A stretch of DNA of 64,000 nucleotides from NCBI GenBank assembly GCA_015350385.1, contig WNKI01000003.1, positions 1,019,138 to 1,083,137 of the forward strand, read 5' to 3'. Shown here piece after piece: positions 62,763-64,000 of this stretch (its first letter is position 1; every line of letters begins with the position of its first letter). Under the pieces are notes generated by a model. That model had not been told where the DNA came from, made no database searches, and worked only from the letters and a program-made list of their open reading frames with translations. Origin of the DNA: Aculops lycopersici. Lineage: Eukaryota > Arthropoda > Arachnida > Trombidiformes > Eriophyidae. A program made the position numbers and the translations under genes.

Positions 62763-63104
62763 TTAGTAATATTATGATTATTGGGTTATTATTACTATTA
62801 TTTTGTAATGAGCAAGTCTTTAGCAAGCTAGCTACTTCTGCTGTCATCTGTCTGTCTGTTTGCTATCTGTCTGTCTATCCAAATCTACCCAAATCTAGCC
62901 ACAAGCAAGAAACCTACCAACTACTATAAAACTAACCTGATTAGATATTACATAACTGTGTACTTGATACATTAAATGAATTGATACTCTTAGATGAAAC
63001 AAAAATTGAAACACATACACATTGAAATCACACTTGAAATTAGGATCACTATCTTCATATATGAACTCAAACAAAAGGACATCAAAAAGCAAGAACTGAA
63101 AACA
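62763..63104. other. convergent spacer, 3' UTR
   Basis: AT-rich 3' sequence after the Gln/Asn-rich gene, with CTGTCTGT repeats near 62845-62880. No coding signal seen. Confidence 0.4.
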
Positions 63105-63110
63105 TTTATT
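63105..63110 (-). terminator. poly(A) signal AATAAA overlapping a stop codon
   Basis: TTTATT on the plus strand. On the minus strand AATAAA overlaps the TAA stop of the Asp/Asn/Gly-rich frame, so the 3' UTR would be very short. Confidence 0.35.
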
Positions 63111-63392
63111 ATACTATAGAAGCAACCCACTCATCATCTTCAACATCATTCTCAAACTTTAAGTCACCCTCAACTTCATTACCTCCATCGCCACCACCAC
63201 CACCACCACAGCCACCTCCATTACTATTAATATTATTGATATTCCGGCTATCATTATTACTATGATATGATCTAAATATTAGTTGAGTGTTGCCAATGAA
63301 ATCTTGGTTGTCAGTGGCGTTGAAGTCGTAATCGTAAACGTGGTCTTGGTCTCGATCTCGGTCTCGCTCTTGGTTTTCGTCGTTGTCGTCAT
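63109..63392 (-). CDS. probable last coding exon of a minus-strand gene (Asp/Asn/Gly-rich)
   Basis: The minus strand is open for about 100 codons, from an in-frame TGA at 63424-63426 down to TAA at 63109-63111. The translation is rich in Asp, Asn, Arg and Gly (ENQERDRDRDQDHVYDYDFN, later NINNINSNGGGCGGGGG), ending NEVEGDLKFENDVEDDEWVASIV. It lacks its own good start. An acceptor-like ACTGAAG| places the exon edge at 63392, so the gene would begin at higher coordinates, mostly outside the window. The style matches the low-complexity parts of real proteins in this genome, and a minus-strand gene convergent with the Gln/Asn-rich gene fits the local arrangement. No family recognised. It could be a chance open frame in repeat-rich DNA. 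Confidence 0.35.
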
Positions 63393-63426
63393 CTTCAGTG
63401 TCATGGGCGAGGTTGTTGATAGTTCA

Positions 63427-64000
63427 GTCAATCAATCAGTCAAAGTTGTTGCCATTGTATCTCATCAACTCCCATTGTTGTTACTAGTTACTAGATGCAC
63501 CCAAAAATGAATTGGACAAAAATCTCTCCTCTTGGAAGAAGATACACACAAGGAAAGAAAGAAGACCTACTGCTACCACCACTAAATGATGTCACAATAG
63601 ATTGACACGCGATAGATTGACTCGAGAATCATGTTCACCATGCAGTATAGTGATCTTCATTTTTAGTTGTTGTCTTGAATACTAAAACTGATAACGAAAC
63701 AAAACGACTAAAAGACGACTAAAATTGTGTCACCGCAACCCAATGGAACAATGGAAACCCTAAACTCAATTAAACTAATCTAAGCTATTCAACTTCAAGT
63801 GAAAATAAAATTGATCTACATTTATCGTCACTATCAGCTAGCTAATTGATGGTAGCCAATAGAAAGACAGAGAGCGCGACTTTAGAGGTTTAACGACTGG
63901 CGGTGATGTCAATGATAATGACATTGTATCACAATTATACATTATACATTAATTAACCGACACCCAAACCTCGGAAACAAGATGACACCCACGACCGAAA
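63427..64000. other. non-coding DNA at the right edge
   Basis: AT-rich sequence with no coding signal on either strand. If the Asp/Asn/Gly-rich exon is real, this is part of its upstream intron. Confidence 0.3.

Noticed and set aside
63283..63510. 75-codon hydrophobic Val-rich plus frame
   Set aside because: It is the antisense of the Asp/Asn-rich minus frame and has no ATG at its first codon in good context.
1..64000. tRNA genes, transposase or reverse-transcriptase fragments, viral insertions
   Set aside because: Looked for B-box-like GGTTCGA sequences with matching arms, and for transposase or polymerase motifs in the translations; none found.

Overview
The window is nuclear DNA from an animal, most likely an arthropod with a streamlined, intron-poor genome. 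The clues are a Flower channel protein, an Atrophin/RERE corepressor, an arthropod-type secreted Gln/Asn-rich CUB protein, long Asn/Gln/Ser homopolymers, and almost every gene being one open exon, including a 1630-residue ABC transporter. Such intron loss is known from some mites, including eriophyoids, but assignment to a mite is inference. I see no tRNA, rRNA, CRISPR or transposon gene.

Positions 1-33,000 are gene-dense. In order: the possible 3' end of a + gene (1-54); OSGEPL1 (-), mitochondrial tRNA t6A synthase; a minimal DNTTIP1 (+); CDC23/APC8 (-); RNF146 (+); PPP4C (-); Atrophin (+); a COX7C-like subunit (-); PEX13 (+); RPB9/POLR2I (-); a membrane-anchored short-chain dehydrogenase (+); an ABCC4-like exporter (-); NDUFAF4 (+); ATIC (-); a secreted CUB protein (+); and Flower (-). 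Most are housekeeping genes for RNA polymerase II, cell cycle, ubiquitin signalling, phosphatase, peroxisome, respiratory chain and purine synthesis. They share no pathway. The order has a regular form: strands alternate at every step, so each neighbouring pair is either divergent around a short shared promoter (about 260-1,200 bp, except the 3-kb Atrophin upstream region) or convergent with 3' ends 6-350 bp apart (except CUB/Flower).

Positions 32,932-61,466 are a 28.5-kb stretch with no convincing protein-coding exon. It holds many microsatellites, perfect inverted repeats and strongly recurrent short motifs (CCACTTGTT, CCGGAAGT, GTTACGCAA, ACGTAAC), plus candidate splice donors on both strands. 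I read it as regulatory DNA, probably with non-coding 5' exons of one or both flanking genes. It ends at a good splice acceptor (61,202) before a Gln/Asn/Ala-rich protein (+) whose C-terminal globular region I could not identify. Near the right edge, a minus-strand Asp/Asn/Gly-rich open frame (63,109 leftmost) looks like the last exon of a gene that starts outside the window.
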